Source: Akkermansiaceae bacterium UBA3385
GTDB lineage: Bacteria; Verrucomicrobiota; Verrucomicrobiia; Verrucomicrobiales; Akkermansiaceae
Reading direction: 5' to 3'
DNA length: 64,000 bases
Assembly: GCA_002358905.1 (NCBI GenBank)
Contig: DEPT01000061.1
Span: 26,516-90,515 of the forward strand
Position numbers and translations under genes: made by a program. Positions 9,207 through 18,245 of this stretch are shown here, one piece after another. How positions within the stretch are numbered: position 1 is the first letter of the stretch; each line of letters begins with the position of its first letter. The notes below the pieces were generated by a model. The model saw only the letters and a program-made list of their open reading frames with translations. It did no database searches and was not told where the DNA came from.

Positions 9207-9859
9207 AGGTAGCAGTTCTCCTCTCCGGCGGTCTGGATTCCACGACTGCCCTGCATTGGGCACTACGCCATCATGAGGTGGTCTGCGCCCTTTCTTTCGA
9301 CTACGGCAGCAACCATGCTGTTCGGGAACTCGCTTGTGCCCGCTGGCAGGCTGAACAAGCAGAGATACCTTACCACGAAATAGACCTGCGCCCCATTTCC
9401 GCCCATCTGGAAAGCGCCTTGCTGAACGGTGCAGACGCCATTCCTACCGGAGATTATGCAGTGGAGAACATGAAACAGACGGTTGTTCCTTTCAGAAACG
9501 GCATTTTTCTTTCCATAGCCGCCGGTATAGCGGAAAGCAAGGGAGCCGAAGGTCTGGTAATTGCCGCACACGGAGGCGACCATGCTCTTTACCCGGATTG
9601 CAGGGAGGAGTTCATGGCTGCCATGTCTGCTGCTATTTCCCATGGCACATATGCAAACCTGCAGATACTACGGCCGTTCATATCCTATACAAAGGCCGGA
9701 ATCACAGCTATCGGGGCGGAATTAGGTGTGGATTTCGCCCACACCTATTCCTGCTACTGTGGAGGAGAACTGCACTGCGGCCAGTGTTCCACCTGCCGGG
9801 AAAGAAGAGATTCCTTTGCCTCAGCCGGCGTATTCGATCCGACACAATACTCTAACTGA
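9203..9859 (+). CDS. queC: 7-cyano-7-deazaguanine synthase QueC
   Basis: Converts 7-carboxy-7-deazaguanine to preQ0 using ATP and ammonia. The N-terminus carries the PP-loop LLSGGLDSTTAL, and the C-terminus the zinc cluster CYCGGELHCGQCSTCRERR. Length of 218 residues is normal. It overlaps queF. The KS gene of the aryl-polyene-type cluster starts 21 nt downstream, without an obvious terminator or promoter between, so read-through from the cysS promoter is likely. Confidence 0.95.
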   Translation: MKVAVLLSGGLDSTTALHWALRHHEVVCALSFDYGSNHAVRELACARWQAEQAEIPYHEIDLRPISAHLESALLNGADAIPTGDYAVENMKQTVVPFRNGIFLSIAAGIAESKGAEGLVIAAHGGDHALYPDCREEFMAAMSAAISHGTYANLQILRPFISYTKAGITAIGAELGVDFAHTYSCYCGGELHCGQCSTCRERRDSFASAGVFDPTQYSN

Positions 9860-9880
9860 CTCTCCACTCTCTCAACACCA

Positions 9881-11017
9881 ATGAAAGTCTGCGTCATTGA
9901 AGATATATCCATGATTTGCAACCTGGGCAGCCAGGAGCAAACAATCCTTCAGTCTCTCGACCAAGGCGTATACGGTCCTATGGAAATGCGCGAAGTTGGT
10001 GGCAGAATGGTCCCCGCAGGAAGTGTCTGTCAGGCCCTACCGGAAATTTCAGACACCCGATGGAACACGAGAACCAACGCCCTCATACTCCATTGTCTGC
10101 AGCGCTTAGACAATGCGTGGAAAGGCATTCACCCCGCTCGACTGGGAATTGTACTGGGTTCGAGTAATTCCGGGATAGAGGAATATCACCGTGAATGGAC
10201 ACAAGGGAAACGCGATGATGATGCCCTCGCTCTGCTGGAGGTTGGCAATGTCGCGAGCTTTATTGCAGACTGCACGGGGGCAAAAGGCCCGGCGTTCACC
10301 TTAAGCACAGCATGTTCTTCCTCTGCTAAAGCCCTGGCAAGTGCATCCAGATTGCTGGAAGCTGGTATATGTGATGCTGTCATTGCGGGCGGTGGCGATG
10401 CTCTTTGCAACTATGCACTACACGGGTTTGATGCCCTGCAACTCGTTTCGGATGAACGGTGTCGCCCATTCACTCTTCAAGGCGGAGGCGTCAACCACGG
10501 TGAAGGCGCCGCCCTATTTCTTCTGACCAGAAGAGAAGCCAAATCCGGCGATATCATCCTTGCCGGTTATGGAGAAACGGCAGATGCCTACCACACAACA
10601 ACCCCCGAACCAGGCGGTGCACAGGCAGTCCGCGCCATGCGCATGGCCATGGATATGGCAGGAGTCTCCCCTCAGGATATCGATTACGTGAACCTGCACG
10701 GAACAGGGACTGATGCTAATGACAGCATGGAACTGGACTCTATGCGAACCTGTTTTGGAACAAATCAACCACCCTGTGGCAGCACCAAACCGTACACCGG
10801 GCATACGCTCGGAGCTGCAGGAGCCCTTGAAGCAGCATTCTGCACAGCTCTTCTGAAACGAAGCGAAACAAAACTCCCGCTTCAGCCATGGCTGGAAACA
10901 ATTCCTCACGGTGTTAATATGTCGGATTGCTCCCGGCGTCCCCTGCAGCACTGTATCAGCAATTCTTTCGCCTTCGGAGGAAACAACATTGCGCTTCTAC
11001 TCTCTCGTCATGTTTGA
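9881..11017 (+). CDS. Beta-ketoacyl-ACP synthase of aryl-polyene-type cluster (ApeO-like)
   Basis: Condensing enzyme that should extend the polyene chain on the ACPs. The 378-residue protein has the full Cys-His-His triad: Cys145 in STACSSSAK, His273 in NLHGTGTDAND and His308 in PYTGHTLGAAGALE. The first ~60 residues are shorter and more divergent than in FabF. It is the first gene of the + strand KS-dehydratase-thioesterase-glycosyltransferase block and overlaps the dehydratase gene by 8 nt. A second KS is at 18242. Assignment to ApeO rather than ApeR is by context only. Confidence 0.85.
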   Translation: MKVCVIEDISMICNLGSQEQTILQSLDQGVYGPMEMREVGGRMVPAGSVCQALPEISDTRWNTRTNALILHCLQRLDNAWKGIHPARLGIVLGSSNSGIEEYHREWTQGKRDDDALALLEVGNVASFIADCTGAKGPAFTLSTACSSSAKALASASRLLEAGICDAVIAGGGDALCNYALHGFDALQLVSDERCRPFTLQGGGVNHGEGAALFLLTRREAKSGDIILAGYGETADAYHTTTPEPGGAQAVRAMRMAMDMAGVSPQDIDYVNLHGTGTDANDSMELDSMRTCFGTNQPPCGSTKPYTGHTLGAAGALEAAFCTALLKRSETKLPLQPWLETIPHGVNMSDCSRRPLQHCISNSFAFGGNNIALLLSRHV

Positions 11018-11441
11018 TTTTGACATCACAGAACTACTGCCGCATCGGCCACCCATGCTCCTGGTTAAGGGAATACTGGATGTTCAGCTCGAAAAGGAAT
11101 TCATTCTTGCTTCCGCTGAATGCAGTGAAAAAGATTTACTGTACGATTCAGAGCTCGGCGGAGTTTCACCTGCTGCAGCCATTGAGATTCAGGCTCAGGC
11201 AATCGGCCTGTTTTGTGGATATTCTGATAAAGTAACCGGGAAAAAGCCGGCAAGCATAGGTAAGCTTCTTTCCGTCAAACAATACAAAGTCTATACAACA
11301 GCTCTTCCCATCAATGTTCCCTTACAGGTGGAAGCAAAAAGTGTACTGAATGCGCCGCCTGTCGGTGTCTTTGCCTGTTGCATCCGCGCCGGAGAACAAT
11401 TACTTTCCGAAGCAGAAATTACAGTGTATCGAGAAGATTAA
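11010..11441 (+). CDS. 3-hydroxyacyl-ACP dehydratase, hotdog fold (ApeP-like)
   Basis: Predicted to remove water from the 3-hydroxyacyl-ACP intermediate and create each double bond of the polyene. The 143-residue protein begins with the motif ITELLPHRPPMLLV, typical of the COG4706/ApeP dehydratases, with a hotdog-length body. The start at 11010 overlaps the KS stop; the frame is open further upstream inside the KS gene, but that region is not dehydratase-like. A second dehydratase domain is fused to the ligase at 20745, matching the two-dehydratase pattern of aryl polyene clusters. Confidence 0.8.
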   Translation: MFDFDITELLPHRPPMLLVKGILDVQLEKEFILASAECSEKDLLYDSELGGVSPAAAIEIQAQAIGLFCGYSDKVTGKKPASIGKLLSVKQYKVYTTALPINVPLQVEAKSVLNAPPVGVFACCIRAGEQLLSEAEITVYRED

Positions 11442-11446
11442 TCACC

Positions 11447-11866
11447 ATGAAAGTAACGGTATACCACCAAGTCTCCTTTTTTGAAATGGACCCCATGAAC
11501 GTGGTCTGGCACGGCAACTATATCAATTTATTTGAGAAAGCCCGAGCAGAGCTGGTTCTTAAACTCGGACTTACTTACACCAGAATGGCGGAATTGGGGC
11601 ACATGTGGCCAGTTGTCAAATTACGCTGCAAGTACCTGAAATCAGCAACACTCAACCAGAAACTTGCCATTACAGCAGAGCTGAAAGACTATGTGAATTC
11701 CCTCACGATTGCATTCAGCGTACGCGATGCAGAAACTCAGGAACTGCTGACAAAGGGGGAAACCATGCAGATGGCTGTAAATATCAAAACCGGCAAGACA
11801 GATATTGTCAACCCGCCGTATTTCATCGATCTGGTAAACAAAGCCCTGGCAGACGACACCAATTAA
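11447..11866 (+). CDS. Acyl-ACP/CoA thioesterase, 4-hydroxybenzoyl-CoA thioesterase family (ApeK-like)
   Basis: Small hotdog thioesterase, 139 residues, with the family signature FEMDPMNVVWHGNYI, in which Asp15 corresponds to the catalytic aspartate of 4-HBT-type enzymes. It probably releases or edits acyl chains bound to the cluster ACPs. It starts 5 nt after the dehydratase stop. The longer open frame upstream overlaps the dehydratase and is rejected. Confidence 0.85.
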   Translation: MKVTVYHQVSFFEMDPMNVVWHGNYINLFEKARAELVLKLGLTYTRMAELGHMWPVVKLRCKYLKSATLNQKLAITAELKDYVNSLTIAFSVRDAETQELLTKGETMQMAVNIKTGKTDIVNPPYFIDLVNKALADDTN

Positions 11867-11870
11867 GTCC

Positions 11871-12614
11871 ATGCCCCAGTCTTTCTCACTCTGCATCGTC
11901 ATTCCCTGTTACAATCATGGGAAGGAATTATCTGCGTACCTGCCCACCGTTGCAGCGTACGGCATCCCTGTCATTGTGGTGGATGACGGCAGTTCCTCCT
12001 CCGAGGCAGAAATCATAACCGCCACAGTAGAAGCAGCAGGAGCCCGATTAATCAGGATTCCGGAAAATAAGGGAAAATGGGGAGCCATGACCGTAGGCAT
12101 GAACGCAGCAGTTGCCGCAGGTTATACGCATGTTCTCCAATGTGATGCAGACGGACAGCACGACCCGATAGCTATTCCTCAGTTTGAAGAACAGGCACGC
12201 AAATTGCCCACTCATCTTATTCTCGGCCAGCCGGAATACGGTGAGGACGCACCAACAGCCCGCTTGAAGGGACGACGAATCACAAACTTCTTCGTCTGGT
12301 TGGAAACCGCAGGAGCCTGCAAGGTGGATGCTATGTGCGGATTCCGATTATATCCACTGGAAAGGACAATGAGAATTCTGAATCGGAAGTCCGTAGAACC
12401 CGGTATGGCCGGAGATATTGAGCTACTGGTGCGCTGTTACTGGGCTGGCATCCCTGTTTCCACCCAGAACGTGCGGGTCTGCTACCCTGAAGGAGGACGC
12501 TCCAATTTCCGGATGCTTCGAGATAATCTCGTTATTTCCTGGGCCCACACAAAGCTTTGCACCGCTGCGCTGCTGCACCCGTGGCGGCTGGTGAGAGCAC
12601 ATAGGCCACGGTAA
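11871..12614 (+). CDS. Family 2 glycosyltransferase of the aryl-polyene-type cluster
   Basis: GT-A fold glycosyltransferase, 247 residues, with CIVIPCYNHGKEL at the N-terminus, VVDDGSSS as first acidic motif and CDADGQHDP as the DxD motif. It is similar in outline to dolichol-phosphate-mannose synthase-like enzymes and lacks membrane helices. It probably transfers a sugar to the polyene lipid or its anchor. In enterobacterial APE clusters the corresponding domain is fused to an acyltransferase (ApeJ); here the acyltransferase is a separate gene on the opposite strand. The 3' end overlaps the convergent exporter gene by 83 nt. Confidence 0.85.
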   Translation: MPQSFSLCIVIPCYNHGKELSAYLPTVAAYGIPVIVVDDGSSSSEAEIITATVEAAGARLIRIPENKGKWGAMTVGMNAAVAAGYTHVLQCDADGQHDPIAIPQFEEQARKLPTHLILGQPEYGEDAPTARLKGRRITNFFVWLETAGACKVDAMCGFRLYPLERTMRILNRKSVEPGMAGDIELLVRCYWAGIPVSTQNVRVCYPEGGRSNFRMLRDNLVISWAHTKLCTAALLHPWRLVRAHRPR

Positions 12615-14754
12615 GCCCCAGACTTACAGCCACGCCCATATCCTGAGTTACAGAAAAACTGGTAAAGGCAAGGACTCCGAAAACACTCCAGGAGGTCAGG
12701 AATGAGATACACACGGCCAGAGCCGTGATGGCTCCGGCAGGTTCATGAGTTGCCCGGAAGATTGCATAATCGCAGCCAAGGCCAAGCACCAGATAACATG
12801 CCAGCACATGGAAAAGCGTAAGAGGCACTCCAAATAGCGCAAGACCACCGAATATACACAGAACCCCGCCAACCACAGGGCCACATATACGCAGTGCTCT
12901 TCGCAAGCCAAAGCAAACAGACAGGACAACCAGCACAAGACCGAGCACCACAGCCAGTAGCATCATGAGCTGTTCACGCCAGAGTCTTACCTGATTCTGG
13001 AGCTCAGCAAAACGGTCGGCCTCTTCCAACCACGGATACTGAGGCAGGGATTTAAGCTGAGCCTGACAATTTCCCGGAACCAGCACAAGGCCGCATCCAT
13101 CCCCCCACAACGAAGCCAGAGACACAAAGGGAGAATCTGCTCGCATCAAATGTTCAGGTAACAAGGGGCCGGGCCACGACTCCGGCAACTCTACAGGCAC
13201 CTCCTCAGCATGTGTTGCAACCAGCTTCTTTACTAATTCAAAGTTTTCCTTCTGCCGGGCGGCTGAAGGAACAATCGCTGAAGCGGATGTATAAAAGGGC
13301 ACACCGGCCTTCACCAAGGCAGCGCCCAATTCTTCCTGGCGCTGCAGGATTTCCTCCGTGTCAGCACCGCGAACCACGAACGTGACTACCCCCTGCTCCA
13401 TTCCATTGAGCTGAGCCAATTCTTTCTCAGCTTCCAGCAAAGCTGGCTCAGGGCGGTAAAAACTACGAAGGTCATCGCATACCGGAAGCTGAATAACAGC
13501 AAGTATCAGTGCCCCGGATGCTACGCACCACGGAAGCCAGGATGGAATGCACCACCGGGCTACCACTTCACCCAGTTTGATGGAAACAGGCACAAGCCTG
13601 ATAGGCATGTATTTCCTGTATATCCATGGGTAAAAGACGAATATGAACAACATGGACGCAGCAAGTCCAGCAATGGATATCGTTGCTATCTGCCCAAGCA
13701 AATCAACCTGGGCGACATAAAAAGTTGCGTACCCCATCGTGCTGGTAAGAAGCCCCATGAGTAAAGAGCGGCGCAATACAGGAGAGACATCGGAAGAGCA
13801 CTCTCCATGGTGCCCCACCATGTAATGTACAATATAATCTGTTGAGATACCAACGAGAGAACACCCAAAGACCAAGGATAGAATGTGAACGCTGCCATGA
13901 ATCAACACGGCTACGCCCAGGGCTACCACAGCTGCAGCAGCCAGTGTTACACTCATAATCAACATGCCCCGTATAGAAGAAAAGACCCACAGGAACAAGG
14001 CAACAATGATGACAAGCGACAACACACTTAAAATCCCCATGGCCTGCTGGCTGGAACTACTTGCACGCCAAGTGTGTACAGGGATTCCGCACAGCAGCAC
14101 ATCATTCCCCTGGCAGACTTCTGCAATGGCTGACATCTGTGCCTGAAGTTCGTCCAGCGAATCAGCCGCGGACTCCGGAAGCAAAAGGGGAATATACGCA
14201 TAATGCACACCTCCGCGATTTGTCAGAAGAATACCATCACGCGGTTCAAATCCATTCTGCCGGACCAGCGGATTTTCCAGCAGGAAACTGGTTGCAAAGC
14301 CATACGGGTCTTCATCCACGGGATAAAGGGATAAAGGTACGAAGCTATATAAATTGGCCAGAGCTTCATCACACAAAGACTGAGTATCGCCTTGCTGCAG
14401 GGCTGAGTGGTGTCTCGGCGAAAGCAACTGAAATCTGTAAGGGTGCAGGAACTCGCCAACTTTCCCCATACTGGACTGGTCTGTTATCGGTCTGACACCT
14501 TCCGGAAGAGCCTTACAGAGTTTTCCGGCACGCTCCAGCACAGCCTGCTCAGATTCGCCTTTTACAAGCAAATTCACCTGGCGACTGCTGGTTCTGGCCA
14601 TACGTTCCAGCAGCTGCGTAGCACTGCTGTCCCCACCAGTCGGCAGCAAATCATACAAACTGGTGTGAACATGCACCCCCCGCAGCAATAACACGGCAAC
14701 AGCGGCAGATAGCACTAAGCAAGCCAATACTCGCTTGATGAATTCCCCATTCAT
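12532..14754 (-). CDS. MMPL/RND-type lipid exporter of aryl-polyene-type cluster (ApeM-like)
   Basis: 740-residue integral membrane protein in two halves. Each half has an initial transmembrane helix (residues ~10-28 and ~400-420), a periplasmic domain of about 180 residues, and a bundle of five hydrophobic segments, the standard MMPL/RND layout with 12 helices. It should move the lipid-linked polyene out of the inner membrane. It overlaps the upstream LolA-like gene by 4 nt (ATGA) and its 3' end overlaps the convergent glycosyltransferase by 83 nt. No cytoplasmic ATPase is needed for this family. Confidence 0.85.
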   Translation of the reverse strand: MNGEFIKRVLACLVLSAAVAVLLLRGVHVHTSLYDLLPTGGDSSATQLLERMARTSSRQVNLLVKGESEQAVLERAGKLCKALPEGVRPITDQSSMGKVGEFLHPYRFQLLSPRHHSALQQGDTQSLCDEALANLYSFVPLSLYPVDEDPYGFATSFLLENPLVRQNGFEPRDGILLTNRGGVHYAYIPLLLPESAADSLDELQAQMSAIAEVCQGNDVLLCGIPVHTWRASSSSQQAMGILSVLSLVIIVALFLWVFSSIRGMLIMSVTLAAAAVVALGVAVLIHGSVHILSLVFGCSLVGISTDYIVHYMVGHHGECSSDVSPVLRRSLLMGLLTSTMGYATFYVAQVDLLGQIATISIAGLAASMLFIFVFYPWIYRKYMPIRLVPVSIKLGEVVARWCIPSWLPWCVASGALILAVIQLPVCDDLRSFYRPEPALLEAEKELAQLNGMEQGVVTFVVRGADTEEILQRQEELGAALVKAGVPFYTSASAIVPSAARQKENFELVKKLVATHAEEVPVELPESWPGPLLPEHLMRADSPFVSLASLWGDGCGLVLVPGNCQAQLKSLPQYPWLEEADRFAELQNQVRLWREQLMMLLAVVLGLVLVVLSVCFGLRRALRICGPVVGGVLCIFGGLALFGVPLTLFHVLACYLVLGLGCDYAIFRATHEPAGAITALAVCISFLTSWSVFGVLAFTSFSVTQDMGVAVSLGLTVAYVLSPAATGAAAQRCKALCGPRK

Positions 14755-15383
14755 GGAAGAAGATTAAAAGGAGTCTCGGGCACGCTTTCCCCATTGTGTA
14801 CATTGGAGAACGTTACGCTGGTCTTCCCTTGTCGGGCGGATTCGTAATAAACATTACTCAATTCTCCTTTACGGATCACTAACAGCATCCACCGAAGGTC
14901 ATTCGACTCATGTCGGGCCTTAAGACCAACCTCAAGTACATGGTTAGGCACATCTGTACGGCATGTGATATGGAACATGCGCTCCATTTGCTTCAAGAAC
15001 GAAGGATCCATCCGCTGTGTAAATGCACCAGTGAGTCGCCCCGATGGAACACCTTGCAAATCGGTACGGCGAAGCTCGCGTCCCTTTGCATCATACACAG
15101 ATAAGGCCTCCGGAGTAATCAGCATCGCATTGCGAACCGGAGACTCCGTGCGCCACAGCATTCCCTGTCCCAGGCGATACTCAAAACGCCCCTTGCTTTT
15201 AAGGATACGGCCTGATGGCATAGTGCGTTCCAGTGAGAATGATGCAGTAGTGTGGGGCGCCTGGTGAATCCATGTCTGCAATGACGCATAATCAGTCACT
15301 TTATTAACAGGGAAATCCGGCATGGAGCCGGAAGCAAGCACGCCTTGACTCAGAGCAGCCAGTGTGATGATGAGACGTTTCAT
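14751..15383 (-). CDS. LolA-like periplasmic lipid carrier (ApeL-like)
   Basis: 210 residues with a signal peptide (MKRLIITLAALSQGVLASG) and a LolA-type beta-rich body (FSLERTMPSGRILKSKGRFEYR, then GMLWRTESPVRNAMLITPEALSVYD). LolA carries lipoproteins across the periplasm; homologues inside APE clusters are thought to carry the polyene lipid to the outer membrane. Its start overlaps the acyltransferase stop and its stop overlaps the exporter start, both as ATGA, so the three are coupled. Confidence 0.85.
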   Translation of the reverse strand: MKRLIITLAALSQGVLASGSMPDFPVNKVTDYASLQTWIHQAPHTTASFSLERTMPSGRILKSKGRFEYRLGQGMLWRTESPVRNAMLITPEALSVYDAKGRELRRTDLQGVPSGRLTGAFTQRMDPSFLKQMERMFHITCRTDVPNHVLEVGLKARHESNDLRWMLLVIRKGELSNVYYESARQGKTSVTFSNVHNGESVPETPFNLLP

Positions 15384-16276
15384 TTCCAGAAATTATAAAA
15401 ATTAAACCAGTTTTCAGGATACAGGCAGCATAGCTGCTGAAGCATCCTGGAAAATTGCATGGCAAGGGGTTCTGCCTTGAGTTCACCTGCCGCAGAAAGG
15501 CATTCAACATGTAAATCATACATACCTCCATTCTCTGCAAGGCAGAATGAATACACAGGACAACCGAGCGAAGCTGCCCAGCGGAAACATCCCCGGGGGA
15601 AACTAGCTTCACGTCCCAGGAAGGGGGCTGAATAGTTGGCTCGTTCTCCTTCTCGCCATGTCCTATCCCCAGCCATTACCACCATGGCACCATTTTCTAC
15701 TTTTTCAGCCATCTCTAGGGACAAAGCGGGGCCCAAATCCTGTACGGCGTGCACATACGTTTCCAGACTACGGCCACCGAACCGCAACTGTTGTCTGGCA
15801 AAAGACTGCGTAGCTGTCGTATCCATGAATACATGTATCTCACCAGGCATATCGCCGCGGGTGCAATCAAACAACACCCGGAGCATATCAAAACACCCCA
15901 GGTGCGATGTGACACAAAACACACCACACCCCTTCCGGTACAGATTTGTCAATTCCTCATACGCAGCTGGTGTGCAGACGCGCACGCGCTCCATATTGAA
16001 CATACCGGCACGGCATGCCAGGCGATCTGCCAGTGTATACGCAAATGTGCGCAAATGTGAAAACCCGCTGAACGCACGTTTTCCGGTAAACTGGCTCCAC
16101 TGCCGCCGGAATATGGCCGATGCATAGCGAGCCCTACGTAAAAAGGGATACGCAAAAGCCATGACGACAGCAACCAGCACCCGACATGTGCGCTGACCGC
16201 AGTGACGATAGACCCACAGCAAGAGTCTGATACCCAGGCTACTCACGTGAGTCTCTCTGTTCACGCGAGCACACAT
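15380..16276 (-). CDS. LpxL/HtrB-family lysophospholipid acyltransferase
   Basis: 298-residue protein with an N-terminal hydrophobic segment and the acyltransferase motif HLGCFD (HX4D) near residue 125. Later motifs GDRTW and PENWFNFYNFW are of the LpxL/HtrB lipid A acyltransferase type. It likely acylates the glycosylated polyene or a lipid anchor. The start may be the ATG at 16276 (16 nt overlap with the methyltransferase gene) or a GTG at 16264 that gives a 4 nt GTGA overlap. It is distinct from the PlsC-type acyltransferase at 20016. Confidence 0.8.
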   Translation of the reverse strand: MCARVNRETHVSSLGIRLLLWVYRHCGQRTCRVLVAVVMAFAYPFLRRARYASAIFRRQWSQFTGKRAFSGFSHLRTFAYTLADRLACRAGMFNMERVRVCTPAAYEELTNLYRKGCGVFCVTSHLGCFDMLRVLFDCTRGDMPGEIHVFMDTTATQSFARQQLRFGGRSLETYVHAVQDLGPALSLEMAEKVENGAMVVMAGDRTWREGERANYSAPFLGREASFPRGCFRWAASLGCPVYSFCLAENGGMYDLHVECLSAAGELKAEPLAMQFSRMLQQLCCLYPENWFNFYNFWK

Positions 16277-17331
16277 TGCATGAGCGAGTACTGATACTTA
16301 CCAAGAGAATGCCAGGACTGGCGGACCTCAAGCCCTGCTTCACGCACACATTCCTCCATTTCAGCAGCAGTATAGAACTTACTGTTACCATTGGCCATGC
16401 ATGTGAAATACAGGGAGCCCTGTGCCAGGGAATATGCGGCGGCATCAAATGTCTGACAATCTATAAACGGCTCAGAAATGAAAATGCTACCACCAGGCAA
16501 AAGCACGGCTGCAGCCTTGCGCAGGATATGAACTATCTGCTCATGTGAGAAGCAGTCCAGGAACTGAGACATCCACACCACGCTTGCTCCAGTAGGCCAG
16601 GGTGCATCACTCAGCACATTCGCGGCAGCATAACGGCAACGCTCCCCTGCCCATGCCATATTAGCACGGGCCATTTCCAGCTGGCCCGGAAGATCGACTA
16701 TCGTCACATTGGCATCCTCCACCGTGCGCAGGAGACATCCGGCAAACTTACCGGTGTTACCACCTACGTCAAACACATTCTCAAGAGACGCATTCGTGCG
16801 CATCAACTCAATAGCCTGTGCAAAGAAAGCATCAGAGTAGAGATGGTCAAACGTAAACCAGCTTGTGCGGGCTGGCTCCGGCAGGCGCGAAAGGCCCTCA
16901 TAAATGGTGGGCCATTCGCCAAACACCTTAAGCCCGGCGGGTTTACTTTCCTCCAGAGACTCCCAGAGTTTATCAGCTCCAAGATAACATACGTCTGCCA
17001 CAAAATCAAAATTGGCGCGGGTCATTTCATCGCTCAGCAAGCAGTATCCCACATCACTAAGCGTCAACGTACCATCCTCTGATTCAGTCAGTACCCCAGC
17101 AGTCACACCGGATTCCGTGAGCACATCAGCCATATATCGGCCATAACGGGAAACAAGATCAGCTCTTGTCGCAGGCTGATTATTTTCGAGATATTCCAGC
17201 ATACCGCATTTGAGCATGGCTCGAACAGCCTGGAATGCGAGCGGGCCAAAAGCAATCTGCTGAGCTGCAGCCAAAGCACGCACCATACGAGGGGGAGTAT
17301 TACGTTTGCGCCTACGAGGTTCTGATTTCAT
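16261..17331 (-). CDS. SAM-dependent methyltransferase, O-methyltransferase-2 type
   Basis: 356 residues. An N-terminal winged-helix/dimerisation-like region (MLEYLENNQPATRADLVSRY) is followed by a Rossmann methyltransferase domain with the SAM motif FDVGGNTGKFAG and a later LLPGGSIFISEPF strand. This is the architecture of plant/polyketide O-methyltransferases. Within the cluster it probably methylates the aryl head group. The start is set by a TTGACA-TACATA promoter; an in-frame ATG far upstream would include that promoter. First gene of the minus-strand transport block. Confidence 0.8.
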   Translation of the reverse strand: MKSEPRRRKRNTPPRMVRALAAAQQIAFGPLAFQAVRAMLKCGMLEYLENNQPATRADLVSRYGRYMADVLTESGVTAGVLTESEDGTLTLSDVGYCLLSDEMTRANFDFVADVCYLGADKLWESLEESKPAGLKVFGEWPTIYEGLSRLPEPARTSWFTFDHLYSDAFFAQAIELMRTNASLENVFDVGGNTGKFAGCLLRTVEDANVTIVDLPGQLEMARANMAWAGERCRYAAANVLSDAPWPTGASVVWMSQFLDCFSHEQIVHILRKAAAVLLPGGSIFISEPFIDCQTFDAAAYSLAQGSLYFTCMANGNSKFYTAAEMEECVREAGLEVRQSWHSLGKYQYSLMQCVLA

Positions 17332-17350
17332 GATAATAATTAGCCCCAGA

Positions 17351-17379
17351 TATGTAACAGAAAACGGCATCTTTGTCAA
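17351..17379 (-). promoter_or_regulatory. Promoter of the methyltransferase-acyltransferase-LolA-MMPL operon
   Basis: Minus strand TTGACA (17374-17379), 17 bp spacer, TACATA (17351-17356). Transcription would start about 13 nt before the methyltransferase ATG. It is divergent from the ketoreductase promoter 37 bp away. Confidence 0.65.
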
Positions 17380-17415
17380 CTCGTATTTAATGACTCGCAC
17401 ATATTCAATTTTACG

Positions 17416-17445
17416 TTGACATGAGGAGGCGTTAAGTGATATAAC
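17416..17445 (+). promoter_or_regulatory. Promoter of the ketoreductase-KS operon
   Basis: TTGACA (17416-17421), 18 bp spacer, TATAAC (17440-17445), with a leader of about 50 nt to the ATG at 17505. Together with the divergent promoter at 17351-17379 this is the central control region of the cluster. Confidence 0.6.
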
Positions 17446-17504
17446 ATGCGAGCTCTGCACTAACTCTTATATAAACTGAACTTTCATCCATCTTTTTTCT
17501 CCAT

Positions 17505-18245
17505 ATGCCTCATTCCCCTTCTCTTAAATGGTGCCTGATTACAGGCTCAAGTCGCGGCATAGGTGCTGCCATTGCGCGCAAGCTCGCAAGTGAAGGATAC
17601 GCCCTCATCCTGCACGCCCGCAACAATCGTCAGGCATGCGATGACCTGGCTGCAGAGCTCACAGCTGGCGGCACCCCCTGTCGCGTGCTCATGTTTGACA
17701 TTGCGGACAGAGACGCAACAATTCAGGCATTGAAAGCAGATATTGAGGAACACGGTCCCTATTACGGCATCGTGTGCAATGCCGGCATTACCCGGGATAC
17801 ACCCTTCCCGGCCATGCAAGGAGAACAATGGGATGCAGTACTCCGCACCGATCTGGACTCTTTCTACAATATCCTGTCGCCCTGCGTCATGCCGATGATT
17901 CAAGGCCGAAAAGGCGGCAGAATCATTACCATTTCATCAGTTTCGGGAGTTGCCGGTAATCGTGGACAGGTAAATTACAGCGCAGCCAAGGCTGGCATCA
18001 TCGGGGCAACCAAAGCGCTGGCTCTGGAACTGGCAAAACGAAAAATCACAGTGAACTGTATCGCCCCTGGCATTATCGAAACTGACATGATTGAAGGACT
18101 TCCCCTGGAAGAAATGCAGAAGATGGTTCCCCTGCGCAGACTGGGCAAGCCCGAAGACATCGCAGCTACCGTAGCATTCCTTATGTCGGATGGAGCATCC
18201 TATATTACCCGCCAGGTCATTAACGTAAACGGAGGTCTAGTATGA
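17505..18245 (+). CDS. 3-oxoacyl-ACP reductase, FabG type (ApeQ-like)
   Basis: Short-chain dehydrogenase of 246 residues. NADPH-binding TGSSRGIG (residues 13-20), CNAG (91-94) and the catalytic Ser145, Tyr158, Lys162 (ISSVSG...NYSAAKAG) are all present. It should reduce the beta-keto group after each condensation. First gene of a + strand block; its stop overlaps the KS start by 4 nt (ATGA). Confidence 0.9.
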   Translation: MPHSPSLKWCLITGSSRGIGAAIARKLASEGYALILHARNNRQACDDLAAELTAGGTPCRVLMFDIADRDATIQALKADIEEHGPYYGIVCNAGITRDTPFPAMQGEQWDAVLRTDLDSFYNILSPCVMPMIQGRKGGRIITISSVSGVAGNRGQVNYSAAKAGIIGATKALALELAKRKITVNCIAPGIIETDMIEGLPLEEMQKMVPLRRLGKPEDIAATVAFLMSDGASYITRQVINVNGGLV

